Assembly (NCBI GenBank): GCA_048013815.1
Contig: CM106585.1
Location: 18,290,001 to 18,354,000, forward strand
DNA: 64,000 nt
DNA from: Setoptus koraiensis
Lineage: Eukaryota; Arthropoda
Reading direction: 5' to 3'
Positions 42,097 through 55,096 of the stretch are shown one piece after another. The first letter of the stretch is position 1, and every line of letters starts with the position of its first letter. The notes below the pieces were generated by a model. The model ran no database searches and had not been told where the DNA came from. It worked only from the letters and a program-made list of their open reading frames with translations. Made by a program: the position numbers and the translations under genes.

Positions 42097-43066
42097 GTGA
42101 GTAACCGTTGCCACTATTATTCTCCACAATTGCTACCCGTGTAACACGGGCCGTGTTAGCCCACTTACCCGCGTTTCGGCGCGGCCACCATTCGATAGCC
42201 ACATTTAGGGTCCGCATACCCGATTGCGGCGCGGCCCGCGGTCGGGTGTGCGGCTCACAACTATATCTATGCAACTGTGCAATGGGCAAAGTGGCACAAA
42301 ATGATGAAGAAATCGCAAATATAGACAAATAGGCAAACAGGTCACAAATAGCCGTCGAATCAGCGACGGCCACCACACCAGCGCTCGGGCTGGTCGTGCG
42401 CGCCGCCTAGTGGCAGGCGTCGTCGACTCGCCCTAGCAAGAGTTTGCGAGCCGACAACGAATTGCGCTCACGGGCCGCCGCTCCGACATAATTCAGAAAA
42501 ACGGAATTCAGAAAAACCGTGTTTCGAAAAACAAAATTTCGAAAAACCGAGTTTAGAAAAACCGAATTCAGAAAGAGCGAACGCATATCGGATATTGTCG
42601 GCCAGTGTTGCGTCATGGGCCAGGCGCCCGCACGGAGAGGCACCGTTTGACACGGGTATTGTGCTGTGTTTCGTGGGCATTTTGGGGCTCAGAGTCGGGC
42701 GCCAGCGGTCGGGCGAGCGGCCACCGGACGGGCAGCGCAAACGAGCCAGCGCTGGCGATAAAAGTGAGTCTTTTAAATGCACGTTTCGTCGGCAAAACAT
42801 GGCCAGTTTGTGCCATTTTAGAATGGCTTAAAATGGCTGGAAATGTTGTCGGTGTTGCAACGACAACAACGACAACATCAACAACAACAACGACGCGACT
42901 GGTAGTTGTCGCCATTGCGAACCATTGCGAACCATTGCGAATCATTGAAAAGTTTGCCGTGGACGAGAGCGGCGTTTTGTGCTGCCGAGTTTCGGCTCGG
43001 CTCGGTTCGCTGACTCGGCTCGCCGGTGGTTGTGTCACCCGGGCGACCCGAGCCGGCACGACAATG
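42097..43066 (+). other. probable intron start, rest of right arm
   Basis: Non-coding sequence shared with the left arm, apart from an inserted AAAACCGAATTCAG-type repeat region (42485-42575). A 38 bp region past the donor is nearly identical to the left copy. Confidence 0.4.
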
Positions 43067-43220
43067 CGGCCGACTGCGACCGAGTGCGGCCGAGTGCGAG
43101 TTGCCCGGCGAACGGGAGTCGCCAAACGAGCGACAATGGCCATTCATTTTTACCTGGTTGGCCCGACTTGACGCGGCACGCCAGCGCACGGCCAAATGTG
43201 GCGTGCAAACAGCCAAACAG

Positions 43221-43290
43221 CCGACTGAAAACCGACCGAAAACCGACCGAAAACCGACCGAAAACCGACTGAAAACTGACTGAAAACTGT
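43221..43290. repeat. 11 bp tandem repeat, about 6 copies
   Basis: Unit CCGACCGAAAA. Confidence 0.9.
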
Positions 43291-44816
43291 CTGGCGACTG
43301 GCAAACAACGCGACTGGCAAACATCGCGACTGGCGAGCAACGCGACGATTTTGCGCGACTCGTATGCGAATTCTCGGCGACTTTTCAGCGGCCGCGACCT
43401 ACAGTTTTGGGCAATAGTTGCGGTGACGCACGCTGACTATTGCGTAAGTGGCATAAATGGCACATATGAATGCCGAATATATGAATGCTGAATATATGAA
43501 TGCGACCATTGCGACAATGCGCGCCGCGCGCCCGCCGATAAACTGAACGATGAATGAAACTGTTGCAACAAGAGCGAGAGTAAAACTAAAACGACAACGA
43601 CAATGCCAGCCCAACGATGCGTACAATTGCGTAATTGTCCGCATCGCCAGCGCCAGCGTAAATTGGCATGCCGCGCCGGCCGCCAGATGAATTTTTGCGA
43701 TACTAGCGGGCGAGCCGGCCAGCGGTCAGTGCGCGGCCGGCCGGGCCGGCCGCGGGCCGGCCCGTGTGAGTGGCGGGCGGCCAGCAACGCGGCGACAAAT
43801 ATTGATATAGTTGCGCAGTGGTCGTAGCCGATGCTGTCGTGCAGCGCCGGCCCAGGTGAGCGCCGGCTAATTGTTGTTTGTGCGGCAATTAGCGGACGAG
43901 GCGCGCAGCGCCACTTGTTTGTGCGCTCGTCCATCATTATGCGTCATTGTTGTTGCTGTTGTCGTCGTCGCTGTTGCTGGTTGTTGCTGGTTGTTGCTGG
44001 TTGTTGCTGGTCGTTGCCGGTCGTTGCCGGTTGTGCGAGCTGTGCGACTTTCGACAGCGAGCAGCCGCTCGCTCTCGAAAGAACGAATCGCCGATGCGAC
44101 CAACAGAGAAGATTCCCAGCGAGCGAGAGAAGCGAGATTAATTTCGTTGCGCAAAGTGAATCACCTAATTCATTAGCATCTCGCGGGACAACAACAACGA
44201 CAACAACAACAACAACAACGTCAACAACAACAACGAAAACAACAACAACAACAACTCAAGTGGCCGTCGTCACACAAGAACAAGTGCGCTCCAGATTACG
44301 AAATGAATGGAGCAGAGCAAAGAAAAATCATCTTCACTTCCTCTCGCCGGCGCTCGCTCTCTGGCGTGCTTTTTATTTTTATTAAAAACATTTTATCAAA
44401 ACCAATTAGGCACACCCACCTGCCCACAGGGTATCCTGGCTGCGAGTCTTCGGCGCCCGGATGCCCCGCGCTCAACGCTCGCCAATGCGCCCATTTTTCG
44501 TCCCTAATTTTTTCCCATTTTGTGTCGCGTCGTCCCAGTTTGTGTCGCGTCGTCCCATTTTTTTGTCGCTCGATCCCATTTTATCCCATTTCGAAGCCAG
44601 TGGCACACTGTGTCTCCCCCTAATTAGAGCCCCTGCGAATCTCATCAGTCGCTACAGCGGCCGCAATGATAGCTCACTGGCACCAGAGCGCAAGCTCACA
44701 CTCTGAACATCGGAGCGACGCCAAAAGTGCCGAGACGAGTCTCACAAGTTGCGACGGCAGCCACTTTCGAGAAAACTTTTCAGAGTCGTCGGGCGACAAC
44801 TGGTTATATTAACTTT

Positions 44817-44880
44817 AAACCGGCGATATTCGTATCAAACCGGCGATATTCGTATCAAACTGGCGATATTCAAACTGGTG
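44817..44880. repeat. 20 bp tandem repeat
   Basis: Unit AAACCGGCGATATTCGTATC, two full copies plus two decayed ones. Confidence 0.85.
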
Positions 44881-45177
44881 ACATTAATTTCAGAGCGACG
44901 CGACGCTGCGATGTGAGCTGCATCCAGTTGTATCGTTGTATGCACAAGCCCGACGCCCACACCGATCGGCCGCGTCGCCGAGCTTCATCGGGGGCCCGTC
45001 TGTTTCGCGCGGCCGTGTGAGCCTCTCCCCTTCTGGTGCCAGTTGGCAATGGAGTTGCCGGGAGGAGGGCGCGAGAGGGGCCCGAAGAGGCCCGAGAAAA
45101 AGCGGCGCTCATTGTGCGAATCGTGAATTATGAATATGAAACAGGCCGATTTGTCGGAATCTAGGTGACACGACAGC

Positions 45178-45302
45178 GCCAACAACGGCAGCAGCGGCAA
45201 CAACAGCAACAACAACGGCAACAGCAACAACAACGGCAACAGCAACAACAACGGCAACAGCAACAACAACGGCAACAGCAACAACAACGGCAACAACAAC
45301 AA
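45178..45302. repeat. CAA/CGG triplet repeat array
   Basis: Units of about 18 bp built from CAACAACAACGGCAACAG, about six copies. Confidence 0.9.
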
Positions 45303-46400
45303 AGGCCCTAATGGTTGCGGCCATCATTATTGTTTGAACTCGGGCATCGCGGGCCCGCGTTCGCCACCAATCACTGGATTTGTGCGCCAGTGTTGCGATA
45401 CTCGCCACAGTGTGTGTTGGTGCCAGCCGCATCAAACGAACACCGTAATGGCAATACGCGGCTCGCTGTTCCTTGGGGCCCCGAGAATCGCGACCGAGAA
45501 TCGCGCTCAAGAAACGGGCCCCAACGAGATATTTGGCGGCGCGGCAGGCAGCGCGGACCCCACCTAGAGCGCGCTGCAGCGGTGTTATTATGCAGCCAGC
45601 GAGGCCCCGCGAGAGCGGCGCCTTGCTTGGCCGGGCTGGGGGCTTGTGGGGCGTCTTGGCGGCGAGTCGCCCAGTCGTTTTTGCCAAGTTTGGCGAGCTC
45701 GACACGAGCGCCTGTAGCATGCACAGGGGCGCAAAGAATGCTCGTCCGAGCCACTGTGCAATTTCTGCAATTTTTCTTTATTCTCAATTTTGGCCGGCGA
45801 GACAGCCAGCGAAGGCAGTCAGTTGCACAACCGTATACAACCGCACAACTGCATAACTCGGTATAACTGTAAATATCCATTCTTTATACAACTGGGCGAC
45901 CGTATAGATATTGGATGTGGAGAACAGTGTGCATGGGAGTGTGCATGGGAGTGTGCGCCCATGAACGATACGTCCGCTTCTTCGGGCCGGCGAGAGGCCC
46001 GACGAGGGCTGTGGTCGACAAATTGAGCGGCCCGCAAACCGGGCAACCGACAAACTCGTGCGGCCCGCCAGTCGAGCGGCTCCGCGAGCACCGAACGGGC
46101 AACGGCGAGCCCGCTCTTTTGGCAGCCGAAGAACGGGCGGCCGCCAAAGAACGGGCAGCCAGCCAGCGGAGAGCCAAATATTAATGATCGCGCTGCCATG
46201 ATGTAATCATTTGGCCGCCAACTTTATTGTTTGATTATGTAACAACAACAATTGTCTAGCTCATTGTTGCTAACTGTTGGGGCGCCATTTGGGCGCGCGC
46301 TGCGGCCCCAGTGGCACAGAGTCAGTGCAACTTGTTTCGGGCCCCAAGTTGCGCCAGTCGTGTGCAGCTATTGCTCCCGTTGCTCCAGTTGCTCGGGCGC

Positions 46401-46480
46401 CAACTGGATATAACTTTACAACTGGATATAACTTTACAACTGGATATAAGTTTGCAACTGGATATAAGTTTGCAACTCGG
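46401..46480. repeat. 18 bp tandem repeat, 4 copies
   Basis: Unit CAACTGGATATAACTTTA, the last two copies with AAGTTTG. Confidence 0.95.
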
Positions 46481-47008
46481 TGTGCGGATAAATGCGCTGT
46501 AAATAAGAAATAAGAGGCAATTCCGCTGGGTGCAACTGGGCTCCTTGCTCCTCTAACTGTGCGAGTTGGCGCTGCCAATTCTCTGACAGATGATCGCGCT
46601 ACCTGGCGCCCGTCTGTTGCGTGGGCGCGCGTGTGAGATATGGCAATCGGTAATATTGTAATCGGTTGTGATGGGCGCGTTGCCAGCGGCGAGCTACGCG
46701 CCAGCGAGGGACAAAGGAATCATTAGTTTCGTTTCGGCGTGCTCGCAATCGTCGCTCTTCTCGCTCTTGGCAATTCTCGGTCCCCACAATCGTCGGGCCT
46801 CGCAAATTGTGAGCCACAATCGTAGGTCTTTGCAATCGTCGGTTGTCTTGTTATTACATAATGGGCACAACCGCTCGCCGCTGTCAAAGGGCGCTGCGAA
46901 CGCGCCCTGAAACTGGTCCAACTACCGACTATTTCTCGCCTCGCATCGGGTGACTCGCATCGAGTCGCCCGATCGTTGAGCGATTGCCTCAAATCGCCAC
47001 CAGAGCGC

Positions 47009-47100
47009 GACAATCAGCCGGCCCGACAATCAGCCGGCCCGACAATCAGCCGGTCCGATAATCAGCCGGCCCGACAATCAGCCGGCCCGATAATCAGTCA
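47009..47100. repeat. 16 bp tandem repeat, about 6 copies
   Basis: Unit GACAATCAGCCGGCCC. Confidence 0.95.
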
Positions 47101-47789
47101 GTCGGGCGGGACCGTGATACGCACGCACTCTGTCGCAGGCGCCCCGCTCATTCGTCGATGTTCACACACGATTGTTCGCCGACTGCTGTGCGGCCCGTCG
47201 AAATGTCACCCGCACCAAACATTGACGCGCAACCCGTACCAAACGCCGATGCGTACCCTGTACCAATGTTTGGCACAGGTGAGCTTGTCAGAGTAACAAA
47301 TTGTTAGTAACAATGTTAAAAGTATGGCAAACGTGGCGCCCACTGTTGTCGCCGGCGCGCAACCCGCTTGCCCGGCACTCGGGCTGTCAACGTGCTACGC
47401 GTCAACGTATTACATAATAGCTTGACACGGGCTCGGCTGTGTCGCTGTCCCGGCGATCGCTGTCGCCGGAACGCTGGCTGTCTGTGGATGTCGGTGGCCG
47501 TCGGTCGGCCCGTCGCGCGATGCGGCCCGCGCTGAGCGAGCCCCGAAATCGATCTGGCGGCTCGAAACGACAGAATAAATAAATCAATTTCCAGTTTCGT
47601 CGACCGCGGCCGGCGCAGTTTCTCGGATTGCGACCGGCGCGATTTCTTGGCCGCTGCCCCGCTCGGGCAGTGCGCGGCCAGAACAAATCACCGCGGAGAA
47701 AGCGGGCCTCTGGCGGCGCCCAGCGGGCCCCGCGGCGGCTATTTGCAACTTTGTCGGAACTGGGCCGAATCGCGCACTTGCCCGCGAGA

Positions 47790-47865
47790 AGGCCGGCCGC
47801 CAGCGAGAGGGCCGCCAGCAAGAGGGCCGCCAGCGAGAGGGCCGCCAGCGATAGGGCCGCCTGGC
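47790..47865. repeat. 16 bp tandem repeat, about 4 copies
   Basis: Unit GCCAGCGAGAGGGCCG. Confidence 0.85.
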
Positions 47866-49261
47866 TCAACTGTGTCACGGCCGCTGTCCGGCCGAATGCG
47901 GCCGGCAGCGAGCCCGAAATGGCCCAATATATATTCATGTGGGCCCGGCGCGGATATTTTACATACAAGATTGGCTGTTATTGTTTGTTGCGAGTCGGAT
48001 GTGCCTATGGGGGGCGCATACATGGCCGGCGAGTGGCTCAATCATGGAGAGCACCCATTTGGCGACACAACCCATTGGGGGCCTCACAAGTTCTGAGTCA
48101 GAGCTCTCACATTTGCGGGGCACATCGGCAAATGAATACATTTGTATGCCGCTTATTATTTATATCCAGCCGCTGGATTCCGGCGCTGTCGCGCGCAACG
48201 GCTCGGCCCCTTCGGCCGGGCCCCCGCGCCAGCAGCTCTAGTTCAGTGGCTGCGCGAGAGGCGATCGCTTCATCGTGGCACGCGACACGCCGCCACGAGC
48301 GCCTATCATCACCGAATCACGGCCACTTCGGGCCTCCGGCCCGACAGTCCATTCTTTTCTCATTGGTCCGTGCGGGCGTGTGCGCCCTTTATTGCGCAAT
48401 TGTTTCCCGTCTGCAGCCAGTGTCTGTTATTTATGCATTTTGTGCGCGTGTCGGGCGCGCATTGTCGGTCGGCCGCTCGGCCGCTCGCTCGCTCGCTAAA
48501 TTCAATTGCGTAACGCGCCACCGGCGCCATTTGTGAGCCCGCGGTGGCTCGGTCAGCCGTCGTTTAAAGTCGGGCTCGCCGACAACAACCGCTCAATGAG
48601 TCTCGCAGTGCGCGCCGCCAAAACGAGCAGCGGACGCAACAAAACGCGCGCAAGTTATTCCTTCGATCATTGACGGCAGGACGACGGGAACCGGCAGGCG
48701 CCAATTCCAGTCACGTTTGCGACGCAGACGGGCGCGGAATTATGGCATTATCCCGTAACGGTTAACCTTACGATTTGCAAGCTGCCACGGATGTGCTTTT
48801 GGGCCCGACAGGTGAGCGGCCCGATGTCCGCGGGACTGTCGGGCCTGATGTGCGTGACTGTCGGGCATGTGCGCGAGCCGATCCGAGCGGCGCCGCCCAG
48901 AGACACGCCTGCCCGGGACGGAGACGTTGCGCAGAATTGATATATCCGAGCGTCGACGAGCTGTCAATTCGTCGGTGTCTCGCTGCGCGATCCGTGCAAT
49001 GATGGATATGAGCGCCGCATATTACGAGCCGCATATTACACAAGGGCGCCCAATCGGGCCCAAAGTTCCAAATGCGCACGTATGCAAGTATTCAAATGAG
49101 CTGCAAAAAGCGCAAAATGATAAGAGGGCCGCTCGTCACGTACGCTCGATCGGAGGGCTTCGGCGCTGAAAAATGCGCTCGTAAATCGTCATCTGTTTCG
49201 CATGGCGGCGCTCCGAATCTTTCGATTCTTTGGCCCCTTCGACAGTTCGCGCGAGCTCGCC

Positions 49262-49335
49262 GAGGCCGCCGACTGGCGAATCGGCGGCTGGCTGGCGAAT
49301 CGTCGGCTGGCTGGCGAATCGGCGGCTGGCGAGTC
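49262..49335. repeat. 20 bp tandem repeat, 3 copies
   Basis: Unit CTGGCGAATCGGCGGCTGG, with a one-base change in the middle copy. Confidence 0.88.
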
Positions 49336-51476
49336 GCCTTGTAAGAGAATCGGGCGCCTATTGCTCGCTCGGCGCGCTTATTTGGCCTCTTGTCGCCGTC
49401 TGTTCGGGCCTCCAAACTCGGCGACTGCCGAGTCGCGAGGTACAAACAGGAGTCGCGACTGTTTATTCAAGCGCCGGCGAAGCGTCTGCAGTTTATCGTT
49501 GCACGAATATTTATATCAGGACTAGAATTTAAGCTGGCGAACGGCAGCCAGGGGCGCAATGTCGAGCGACAAGCCGAGCAAGTCACTATTGGGCGCTCAT
49601 CAATCGGTCGGCGCGTCTGAGAATCTCAATGAGCGATTCTCAGACGGAGGAGTCGCTCGGCGGAAAGCGCCTCTCGCGGGCGACTTACGACTTGCGATTT
49701 GCAGACGTCAAAATACTTGACGCTGCCAATTTGACAGTCAGCTGTTTTGCGTCACTCGCCCACGACGGACGACTCAGACAGCGTGAGTCGGGTGCCGCCG
49801 TCTCACAGACTGTGAGTCACAGTGGCGAGACATCGACCGACCGAGCGGCTGGCTGAGCGGATTACAAGCGCCGTTGATTGTATGCGTATTACGTAGCCAT
49901 TGTGTATTGGCGGTTATTGTAATTTGCGATACAATGGGGCCCGGCGCTCAGATTAGATTAGATTAGCGTGGCCAAATCGCAATGTAATCACTGTGTGTCT
50001 ATGTGGGCCTAGATAATGTGGGCCAGCCGAGTGGCAGCAATTAGCCGGCGAGAGGGCGAGCGGTAGCGCTGCGTCACAATGCACCCTGGCGGCCACAATC
50101 TGCCATGCCACAAATCGGATCTAGCTGACAGCCGAGAAAGCGCCAAGACGCCCAAAGGGGCCCCACGGCCGCAGGCCTCATTATATCCATATATTACGCA
50201 ATGCCGTTCGAATAATACCGTGTTATTAATACGCTTTTGAGCCATGATGAGCCCATATTATGGCTCATTTATGCCGATCTTGATCGATGATTGAGTTGCC
50301 GTTTTTAACCGAATTGGGGCCTGCAAATCAAACCGTTCGAGTCGGACAGCCAGCACCGGCATACATTGGCTCACCAAGATCCCGGCCAACGGTGCCAGAT
50401 GCGAGCAGAGCGCCCTCTCTCCTCGAAACCCCTGAAGCGGCCTTGGCGTGGGAACGAGGCCACCCGAAACGAGATCTGGCGGGCCGATAATCAGTGGATG
50501 GCATTATCCGCCGACGACTGGCTGCAGTTCGGTCAGCCACTACTGACTCAGTACTACTGACTCAGTAGATTGATTCAATTGACGCCCCCGCGAACGCTGT
50601 CCATTGTGCTGGCCACTGTCAGCCTCGCACGGCCGCCGCTCGCCAGCACCGATGACAAGAGATAAAGAGGGGCCCCAGCGAGCCCACAATGCGCACCGAG
50701 ACGCACAATGTTTTCCCGTTCATACAGCTTGTATCATACAACTTGTATCATACAAGTGTGTGTGAATCATTATTTCTCGTGGGGCTGCCTGCTTAGCTGG
50801 CTCGACAGCTCGGCCCCCATTCATGCCGGGCGCCCGTCAATCGGCGTCTACGCGCCGCTCCATTCGACTCGGCACGGCTCATCAAACTCGCCGATCGAGC
50901 GCACACTCTCGGGCCCCATTTCGCACCCGCTTCGTTTCTGTCGAGGGCCAGTCGGCCGGCGATACCATCGAGTTGATAGAAAAAACGCATATAATAGCGG
51001 CCGAGGCGCGCTGAGAGTATTTAGTTTGGCTGGCAAATGAGCCAGAGCGGGCCCCGTGCGACTGTATTATGGCATTGGGGCCTCCAAATCGACGCACAGC
51101 CGATGGCACCCTGTTTGCTTTCGGTGGCGCACCGACGGACCAAGTGCAAATGTAATTATAGATTAATGACAGGCCCACTGTTGCGCCTGGCCGGGCTCCC
51201 TGGTGGCGGGCCCCGGCACTAGCTTCAGTGCGCCATCACGGTGAAATATGGCCAGCTGTGCCGATACCAGGCCGAGCTGTGGCGCTGTTCGCGAGCCGGC
51301 CCGGCCGCCATTTACCTGTGGCACAGGTAAATTGCTGGCTGCAGTTCGGGCCGGCGGTATTTATATTGTGTTTATATGCTCAGAAAAATACCCATGCCGA
51401 TAAGAGCGCGCACAGATCGCGCCGGCCAGATAAGAGCGCCACTGGGTGCTTGTTACGGACGCCGGCCCGACTGGCG

Positions 51477-51560
51477 CCCGCAACAACAACACCGACGGCA
51501 ACAACAACACCGACGGCAACAACAACATCGACGGCAGCAACAACACTGACGGCGACAGCG
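51477..51560. repeat. 18 bp tandem repeat, 4 copies
   Basis: Unit AACAACAACACCGACGGC. Confidence 0.9.
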
Positions 51561-54360
51561 ACGCCCCCTGCGCCAGCGCCCGCACAAACGGCAACATCGG
51601 CAAGAAGGGCGGGGGGAAGCCACCGAACGGGCCATTGTGATATCTCTGTGCCGCCGAAATCACTCACCTGTGAGGAAAGGGGCGACAAAATTACGATTGC
51701 GCGATTTGTATTTGTTATTTTATCCGCGCCGCGTGCCATCTCGCCTCGTCTATTAGGCACCTAACAGGTTACCTCTGGTGGCAATTTTCAGTTGCTGGCG
51801 CTCGTTGCGGGCCGGCCTGACCTCTGGCAGCTTATCTCGGGCTCTTTGCAGCTCGTTACTGTAAATGGGCCCGTCGTTTTGCGGCCCGTTGGTCGCCGTT
51901 GGCCCCATTGATGGGGCCCACGACGAGCGTGCACCGCGCGCACAGCGCACTGTGCGCTGTGCACAGTGCACACCGGCAGCCTCGCTCGGCGGAAGAAACG
52001 GAAGCGGCCCCTCGACGCGGCTCTCGCCGCTTGAGCAATTTCGATTGGCGCGCAGTGCTCCGGCGACTGGGCCCCGTTTATAGGCACTTGAGGTCCCGAG
52101 TCGCGGGTCCCGAGTCGAGAGTCGAGAGTCTCGAGAGCGAGTGTTTAACATGACAAATAAAGATAAGTCTTTTGTTATTATTTTTATTGCTGTCGCGGCC
52201 CGATGGCGGCGCGTCTGGCGAGCGAGCGCCGTTCGGAGGGGCCCGCTTCGCGCTGGCCGCCCGCGCGGCCGAGCCGCGGCACGACGCACGCGGCGGACGA
52301 CACACTCACAGGGCGACACACTGGGCGTACTCAGACAGACAGAAGTGCGCGCGATTGATTTAGCCGGAACGCGGCGGCTTGTCGGCTTGGCAATTCGAAT
52401 TTCGAAGGGGGCGCGCGCGATAAGCGCCGCGAATTTTGTGCCGGCCATAAGTACGTGTTTGCCACGTACAAACATACGCACTCAGAACAGTTTTATAATG
52501 AGCTTGCCACTGCGAGCGCCAGCTGCTCGCAAAGGTGAGTGGGTATTATTCGCGGGCGGCGGGCGCCGGGCGAATATCCGATGGCGGCCCGGCCAGACGG
52601 TACCTGTTAGTTGTGTTTACTGTGCGCTAATGCGCGCTATTCGCGCCCTAATGCGACTAACTGTACAATTGTTGTCTTACTGGCGCTGTCATTATTATTA
52701 TTATTGTTATTATTATTATTATGTAACGGCTTGTTACTGTTTCGTCGTGCGTGTGTGACTGACCGTTGGTTTGTTTGATTCGCGCGCTCAGTTTGCTCAG
52801 TCTGGCCACATTCGCCCACTCACACGCGCGTCGCGCGGCCCCATTACGGCCCGCAAACCCGCCAGTCCGACAGCCCGACAGGCCGCCGTCGGCCCGCCAG
52901 TCGGCCCGAACGGTACACGTGAACCGCTGATAAGCGGCCTGCGCAATGGGCAGGGAGCCGCCAAGCGCCGAGCCCATGCACAAAAGTGCAGCCACGGACA
53001 TATTATACACAATATAAAGTAATGGCCCCGCGCGCGCAGGTAATATTCGTCGTTCTGGTCGCTTAATTCGAGTTATCGTTATCGCTACGTTGCGTAACAC
53101 TGTTACATAACTGGTCAGTTTGTGTGCGGGGGCCAGACTGATGGCCAGTGGCCGCGGCGCATCGACAGCCTGCCGGCGAATACATAAACACACACAGGTG
53201 AAGGGGGCGCAAACAACGGTGTGTCTATATATGTCCTCGTTGTGATGTTTATCTTGGGCCTATTATGGGCCGCTCGGTTGGCCGGACAGCGCGCCACGAC
53301 CATTAGCCGGCCCGGCGGGGTATTTCACCGAGCACACCCACCAGTGGAGACAAAAAAGTCAAAACGGTAGTCAAAAGAGGCTGTCAATTTCCATTGGCCC
53401 GGCCAATCTCCATTGTGATTTCCGTTGTGGGGAAAATTGTCGCAATGTAGCGACTCAAATCATTTGCTACGAGATGCAGGGCGCTCTGAATCAGCGCCCC
53501 TGGCGGTCAGTTGAGCAGGTCATTATTTTTATAATTAGTAGCACCATGACAACTGGTCGAACACGAGCTAACTGGCTCATTTCGGACATGTTTTGGACTG
53601 GCCACTTTCGCATGCTAAATAATAGTATGACAATATAATTATTGTGATGCGTAACGTGCTAATGATAGCGCGTATGTGCCGGTCATAATTGAATATAATT
53701 GAATATTTCTCACCGATGTATCGCAACGATTCGATGGCACCAAACGCGACTAGCTCGACGCAACCCTTAATTAAAGGTGTCGCACGTGCAGTGCAAAATT
53801 ATTATATTATGTAACGCGGCCATTATGTATTATGTAACTTTGTATGTGTCGTTTGGCGATTGTGACAATACACGTGTTCAGTGTACGTGCCAGAGTCACC
53901 ATGTTGTGCGACTATGTCGTGTGACCGCCGAGCTGGTCATAAGTCTCATGAGTTAACGAGTTCATAGGCACCAGACTGCGGTGACCGGAGGCACCGACTG
54001 CGGTGACCGGAGGCACAGATTGAGCCGCCACCGACGCGCTGGCTCCATCTGCGGTCATGTTAATTTACCAGCTTACATAACATGATAATTTATACGCCGC
54101 CAGCGTATAGTACACGCCGGCGAGCACGGCATGACGCAACTTCCGCTGGTTTGTTTTAGGTTGGTTTCAGCAGCGACAACAACAAGCGACTGGCATCAAC
54201 AAGCGAGCAGTCGCTGCTGTCAACTGTCTGCAGTATGACGCCGCGACAGCAAACAAACAGGGCCGGTCGGAGTTAGTCAAGTGAAGTCAATCTTACCATT
54301 AATCACACACACACACACACGAGCAGCGAATTTCGCTCGCTTCGAAAGTTTGCAAACTTC

Positions 54361-54432
54361 CGAATCTTTCGAAGCCGCGACTCGGGCCCACGAAGCCGCG
54401 ACTCGGGCCTCCGAAGCCGCGAGCCGGGCCGC
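54361..54432. repeat. 20 bp tandem repeat, 3 copies
   Basis: Unit CGAAGCCGCGACTCGGGCC, with small changes. Confidence 0.88.
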
Positions 54433-55065
54433 ATGCGACGCGACTCGGCGCACAAAGCAAGCCGAGTGTCGCTAACGAACGCGCCGGCCCCAAACGGGGG
54501 CCCCAACGAAAACCACCGCCAACACAATAATAGATTGTGCGCGCTGTGTTGTCGTGTGTTTCAATCGGATTGTTTCAACTGATAACTCGCCTCTTGTCAC
54601 TGGCCTTATCTAGATCAAACAACAACAACGGCACCAGCACCGTCCTAATGATCCCGCTTGACACACGGGCATGTCATTGTTTGCCGCTCAACTTTTATCC
54701 CTCTGGCCGGGGCCCCACTCAGGCTAATATCACTCATGCTGGCTGGTTGCTGCAACGCGAGCTTCTTGAGCCGGCCGCGCCGGCCAATCTCGGGCCCCCA
54801 TAATATGGAGTCCATATCACACTGTAACATTGTTATGTTTGCAATGCCGGCGAGACACTCCATAATGGCGTCTCCATTCCAATATAATGTATTATTGTAC
54901 TGATTTATGCTCGCTCAATGGCCACTCGCAAACATATATGCATTTATTTGCCATATATTTTATTATCAATCTCATTATCAGTGCGGCGCTTCTCAGCCAC
55001 CGAACACTGGATTGGCTCGTCGTGCGACCTGGCCAATATCGGCCCGGCCAAGTTGCCGTGACCCC

Positions 55066-55096
55066 AGTGGAGCCTCTCGCCGCGAGAGGCTCCACT
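55066..55096. repeat. perfect 14 bp hairpin
   Basis: AGTGGAGCCTCTCG pairs exactly with 55083-55096 across a 3-base loop. A degraded third copy of the right arm follows at about 55110-55130. Confidence 0.88.

Larger units (their letters stand above)
41138..43066 (+). repeat. inverted duplication, right arm
   Basis: About 1.9 kb, the reverse-complement partner of 39187-40580. It is longer because of two extra segments absent from the left arm: about 291 bp (41159-41449) and about 240 bp (42345-42585). Confidence 0.9.
43067..45000. other. gene-free GC-rich region
   Basis: Holds an 11 bp repeat (43221-43290), CAA-type triplet runs (44190-44260) and a 20 bp repeat (44817-44880). No recognisable gene. 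It may be intron if the right exon copy is spliced to something beyond. Confidence 0.4.

Noticed and set aside
45109-45720. Val/Ala-rich minus-strand frame
   Set aside because: Opposite strand of the CAA/CGG triplet array at 45178-45302.
47628-48536. 302-codon open frame on the plus strand
   Set aside because: Arg/Ala/Ser-rich composition from GC-rich DNA, contains the 16 bp repeat at 47790, and has no domain or splice context.
51753-52481. 242-codon open frame on the minus strand
   Set aside because: Mostly GC-driven and overlaps palindromic segments. Only the last 86 bp look exon-like, noted as a weak finding.
52501-52540. Short ATG exon MSLPLRAPAARK before GTGAGT
   Set aside because: Only 12 codons and no identifiable partner, so indistinguishable from the many chance GTGAGT sites.
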